This document shows positions 61,933 through 64,000 of a stretch of 64,000 nt of DNA, piece after piece. The translations under genes were made by a program, and so were the position numbers. Within the stretch, counting starts at the first letter, position 1, and every line of letters begins with the position of its first letter. Below the pieces are notes generated by a model that searched no databases, was not told the origin of the DNA, and worked only from the letters and a program-made list of their open reading frames with translations. Source of the DNA: Lachnospiraceae bacterium (lineage in GTDB: Bacteria; Bacillota; Clostridia; Lachnospirales; Lachnospiraceae); assembly GCA_017936785.1 (NCBI GenBank), contig JAGBEV010000026.1, positions 62,001 to 126,000 on the forward strand, read 5' to 3'.

Positions 61933-61964
61933 TTAAGCATGCCATAATGGAATCCGATATGATA

Positions 61965-62603
61965 CTAATCATGGATAAAGTTTGTAAAAACAGCTGGCTC
62001 CTGCTCCGGCAAAGATATCCCAGACATCTCGGCAGCCTCTTTACACTTCAGCATATATGCCATATTTCTTCCCAGCACACGCATGGTATACAGACCCTCT
62101 AAGTCTTTCTTTACATCTTCCGGCGATGCCCCATGTACCATATTCCAGTAACGGGAAGACACTACCGGCATCTCCTGGATGGTAAAATACTTATTCATCT
62201 GGTCAAAAGTTGCCGTTGTCCCAGCCCTTCTGGCAGAAATCACAGCCGCAGCCGGTTTCATATAAAATGCCTTATTGCCATTACCGCACAGCTCGGAATA
62301 AAATAGTCTGTCCATAAAAGCGGTCATATTTCCGGAAGCAGCACCATAATGAACCGGTGTTCCGAAAATAAAACCATCTGCCCGATATGCCTTTTCTCTA
62401 ACCTTATTGACAATATCATCAAACACACACTCTCCCTTTTTTACACATGCTTTGCAGGCAATACAACCGCCAACGGGCTTATTTCCAATCCAGACAATCT
62501 CTGAATCAATCCCATCCTTTGCCAGGGTATCTGCTACTTCCTTCAACGCTGTATAGGTACATCCCTTCTCATGTGGTCCGCCATTGACCATTAAAACTTT
62601 CAT
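61965..62603 (-). CDS. NADPH-dependent FMN reductase / flavodoxin-fold oxidoreductase
   Basis: A 212-aa flavoprotein of the NADPH-dependent FMN reductase family. The FMN phosphate loop is VNGGPHEKGCTYTAL at the N-terminus, the Cys-rich CIACKACVKKGEC is typical of the clostridial iron-sulfur-associated subfamily, and FIFGTPVHYGAASGNMTAFMDRL follows. AAGGAGGAAAATCCG precedes the ATG. It lies between pseudogenes and an aldo/keto reductase gene, so it is probably part of a redox-detoxification cluster. The substrate is unknown. Confidence 0.88.
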   Translation of the reverse strand: MKVLMVNGGPHEKGCTYTALKEVADTLAKDGIDSEIVWIGNKPVGGCIACKACVKKGECVFDDIVNKVREKAYRADGFIFGTPVHYGAASGNMTAFMDRLFYSELCGNGNKAFYMKPAAAVISARRAGTTATFDQMNKYFTIQEMPVVSSRYWNMVHGASPEDVKKDLEGLYTMRVLGRNMAYMLKCKEAAEMSGISLPEQEPAVFTNFIHD

Positions 62604-62607
62604 CGGA

Positions 62608-62760
62608 TTTTCCTCCTTATTTTGCTCTATTCCCGCTTTCAGATGATTGACAATCTCTACTGTCTTTTCTGGCTAAATCTCTGAGTACCAGACATAGACA
62701 TCATCGGATGAGTTTTCTAATATCCATCCTCCGGTCTCCTTCCTGTAGCACAAACAATAT
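62608..62760 (-). pseudogene. Possible coding remnant upstream of the reductase gene
   Basis: In frame with the reductase, the minus strand reads GGWILENSSDDVYVWYSEI, a stop, then PEKTVEIVNHLKAGIEQNK up to the reductase ribosome site. This is protein-like but has no start and one stop, so it may be the worn C-terminus of a lost gene. Low confidence. Confidence 0.3.
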
Positions 62761-62766
62761 ATTAAT

Positions 62767-63621
62767 TTATTTCTGTTCGTCCACAGGCGGTACCATCTCT
62801 GCATAACTTTTCAGCAGTTCCGGTGTACTGGTATAATATCTTTTATCCTGATTAAGTGCCTGTATCTCCTTCATCTCCTCTGCCGTCAGTTCAAAATCAA
62901 ACAGATCAAAATTGTCACGGATGTGGTCTGGATTTTTTGAACCAGGAATTACCACGTTTCCTGTCTGCACGTGCCAGCGAAGGATAATCTGCGCATTGCT
63001 TTTGCCATACTTCTCAGCCAATTTTGAAAATGCAGGTTCCTGAATCAATGCTGCATCGCCATGTCCCAATGGATACCACGCCTGAATTACAATCTCTTCT
63101 TTTTCCAGAAAATCCTTTAATCCCTTTTCCTGCGAATACGGATGGGTTTCTGTCTGCAATACCGTCGGTTTCACTTCACAGACACTTAATATTTCCCTAA
63201 TCTGCTCCTCGTTAAAATTAGACAGGCCAATTGCCTTGACTTTTCCCTCTTTATACGCTTTTTCCATCCGGCGGTATCCTGCGATATAGTCGCCTGCCGG
63301 CTGATGAATCAGCAAAAGGTCTATATAATCTGTGTCAAGTCGCTGCAACGTCTTTTCCACTGCATCAGACTGATTGTAAAAAGCTGGCCACAGCTTGGTC
63401 TCCAGAAATATATCCTTTCTGGCAATCCCGGATTTTTTCATGGCACGCCCTACTGCTTTTTCGTTGACATAGGCGTTTGCGGTATCAATCAGCCGGTATC
63501 CATCCTGCAATGCGCTTACACAAGAAGTCTCTGCCTCATCCGGACTTAGCATAAATGTACCGATTCCCACCATCGGCATTTCCACTCCATTATTTAATTT
63601 CACATACATTTGATTACTCAT
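62767..63621 (-). CDS. Aldo/keto reductase
   Basis: A 284-aa NADPH-dependent carbonyl reductase. The catalytic tetrad is visible: Asp in RLIDTANAYVNE, Tyr in the same segment, Lys in LETKLWP and His in LLIHQP. The cofactor-binding end has VIPGSKNPDHIRDNFDLFDF. AGGAGAGGTTTAAA precedes the ATG. It matches the small-AKR (AKR5-like) group. A second, partial AKR lies at the window edge. Confidence 0.93.
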   Translation of the reverse strand: MSNQMYVKLNNGVEMPMVGIGTFMLSPDEAETSCVSALQDGYRLIDTANAYVNEKAVGRAMKKSGIARKDIFLETKLWPAFYNQSDAVEKTLQRLDTDYIDLLLIHQPAGDYIAGYRRMEKAYKEGKVKAIGLSNFNEEQIREILSVCEVKPTVLQTETHPYSQEKGLKDFLEKEEIVIQAWYPLGHGDAALIQEPAFSKLAEKYGKSNAQIILRWHVQTGNVVIPGSKNPDHIRDNFDLFDFELTAEEMKEIQALNQDKRYYTSTPELLKSYAEMVPPVDEQK

Positions 63622-63698
63622 TTTAAACCTCTCCTATCTTATTTTTATCTGTTATTTCATGACACCTGTTATAACATCGCCGAAACACATCAAACGAT

Positions 63699-63827
63699 TC
63701 ATAATTTCTTTGCCAGTTCCTGTGCCTCCGTTTTATTGGTTGCCATTCCCTGATCATCCATTCCATAAAGAGCCGCATACCTGCCCACTGTATAATCTCC
63801 AGCAACAAGCTGCTCTCTCCTTTTCAC
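63699..63827 (-). CDS. Possible 42-aa open frame after the partial aldo/keto reductase
   Basis: A GTG at 63827 overlapping the stop of the edge gene begins a frame reading REQLVAGDYTVGRYAALYG and ending AQELAKKL. It has protein-like composition but no clear ribosome site. It may be a fragment of a lost gene. Confidence 0.3.
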   Translation of the reverse strand: MKRREQLVAGDYTVGRYAALYGMDDQGMATNKTEAQELAKKL

Positions 63828-64000
63828 CTCTGTTTTACCTTTGAACCACCAAACACCTCGGACATTTCCATAGCATCCAGTGCCTCATCCAGTGCTGCCA
63901 CCTCACCAGCCGACAATATAACATCTGCTGCATCTGCATTTTCCTGCAAGCGTTCTGCTTTCCTGCTGCCTGGTATTGGCACCAGATACGGCTTTTTACA
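63824..64000 (-). CDS. Aldo/keto reductase, C-terminal 58 residues (partial)
   Basis: The frame is open from the right edge to a TGA at 63824-63826. It reads KKPYLVPIPGSRKAERLQEN, ADVILSAGEVAALDEALDAM and FGGSK, the cofactor-binding tail of aldo/keto reductases of the YajO/AKR11 kind. The N-terminal part lies outside the window. Confidence 0.8.
   Translation of the reverse strand, partial: CKKPYLVPIPGSRKAERLQENADAADVILSAGEVAALDEALDAMEMSEVFGGSKVKQR

Larger units (their letters stand above)
61305..61964. other. 660-bp region with decayed coding remnants
   Basis: No intact gene. It holds a frameshifted flavodoxin remnant (61385-61691) and a broken small membrane protein (61698-61932), both on the minus strand, upstream of which lies an intact NADPH-dependent reductase. 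The first 80 bases after the TetR gene are AT-rich, with no clear terminator. Confidence 0.6.

Noticed and set aside
63623..63808. 61-aa frame MLLEIIQWAGM and on
   Set aside because: It overlaps a more protein-like frame at 63699-63827, has an odd Trp/Arg-rich composition and no ribosome site.

Overview
The window looks like the chromosome of a spore-forming, Gram-positive Clostridia, most likely a member of the Lachnospiraceae. The evidence is a moderate-to-low G+C content, strong AGGAGG-type ribosome sites, a Feo iron operon with a FeoB-associated Cys-rich protein, the gene order pyrH-frr-uppS-cdsA-dxr-rseP-ispG-polC, and Csp/SleC spore-germination proteins. The genus cannot be named from the sequence alone. 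No rRNA, tRNA or CRISPR array was seen.

Layout. 1-833: start of a secreted protein that runs off the left edge. 1143-1943: a TrmH/SpoU rRNA methyltransferase. 2167-6223: ferrous iron uptake (two FeoA proteins, FeoB, a 58-aa Cys-rich membrane protein and a Fur-family regulator) with a divergent DtxR-family regulator and TTAG-N6-CTAA operators. 6336-9242: a chemoreceptor, a flavinylated lipoprotein and a bacteriohemerythrin. 9365-11155: a Csp-like subtilisin. 11282-14568: an SPFH / zinc-ribbon / Tim44-like trio resembling ydjI-ydjG-ydjH. 14573-15007: dUTPase. 15224-21700: a sleC-type cortex-lytic enzyme gene cut in two by a 5.2-kb element. 21782-23789: lipid kinase and queA. 24096-27903: ppx and ppk. 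27967-41819: a long leftward run of housekeeping genes (alkD-like, polC, isoprenoid, phospholipid, ribosome-recycling and UMP kinase genes, bactofilin, polysaccharide deacetylase). 41981-42967: HD protein and dtd. 42964-50743: MoxR/VWA pair, leucine-rich-repeat protein, L,D-transpeptidase, PAP2 phosphatase, NYN protein and a truncated LacI regulator. 50936-61304: two MMPL/RND exporter modules, each with a divergent TetR regulator. 61385-64000: flavodoxin-type and aldo/keto reductases among decayed fragments.

The main discovery candidate is at 15719-20929. A sleC gene (165 codons on the left, 256 on the right) is interrupted between a Val-Val-Ile-Pro and a Glu-Tyr-Val segment by an element that carries two serine recombinases, a 60-aa protein and a three-gene cargo. 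Both ends share a CCCC core flanked by inverted arms, and exact excision removes 5211 bp (1737 codons) and rejoins a 421-aa SleC-like frame. This has the hallmarks of a skin-like element that could be excised during sporulation, here inside a germination gene rather than sigK. A Csp-type protease, the class that activates pro-SleC, lies about 4 kb away.
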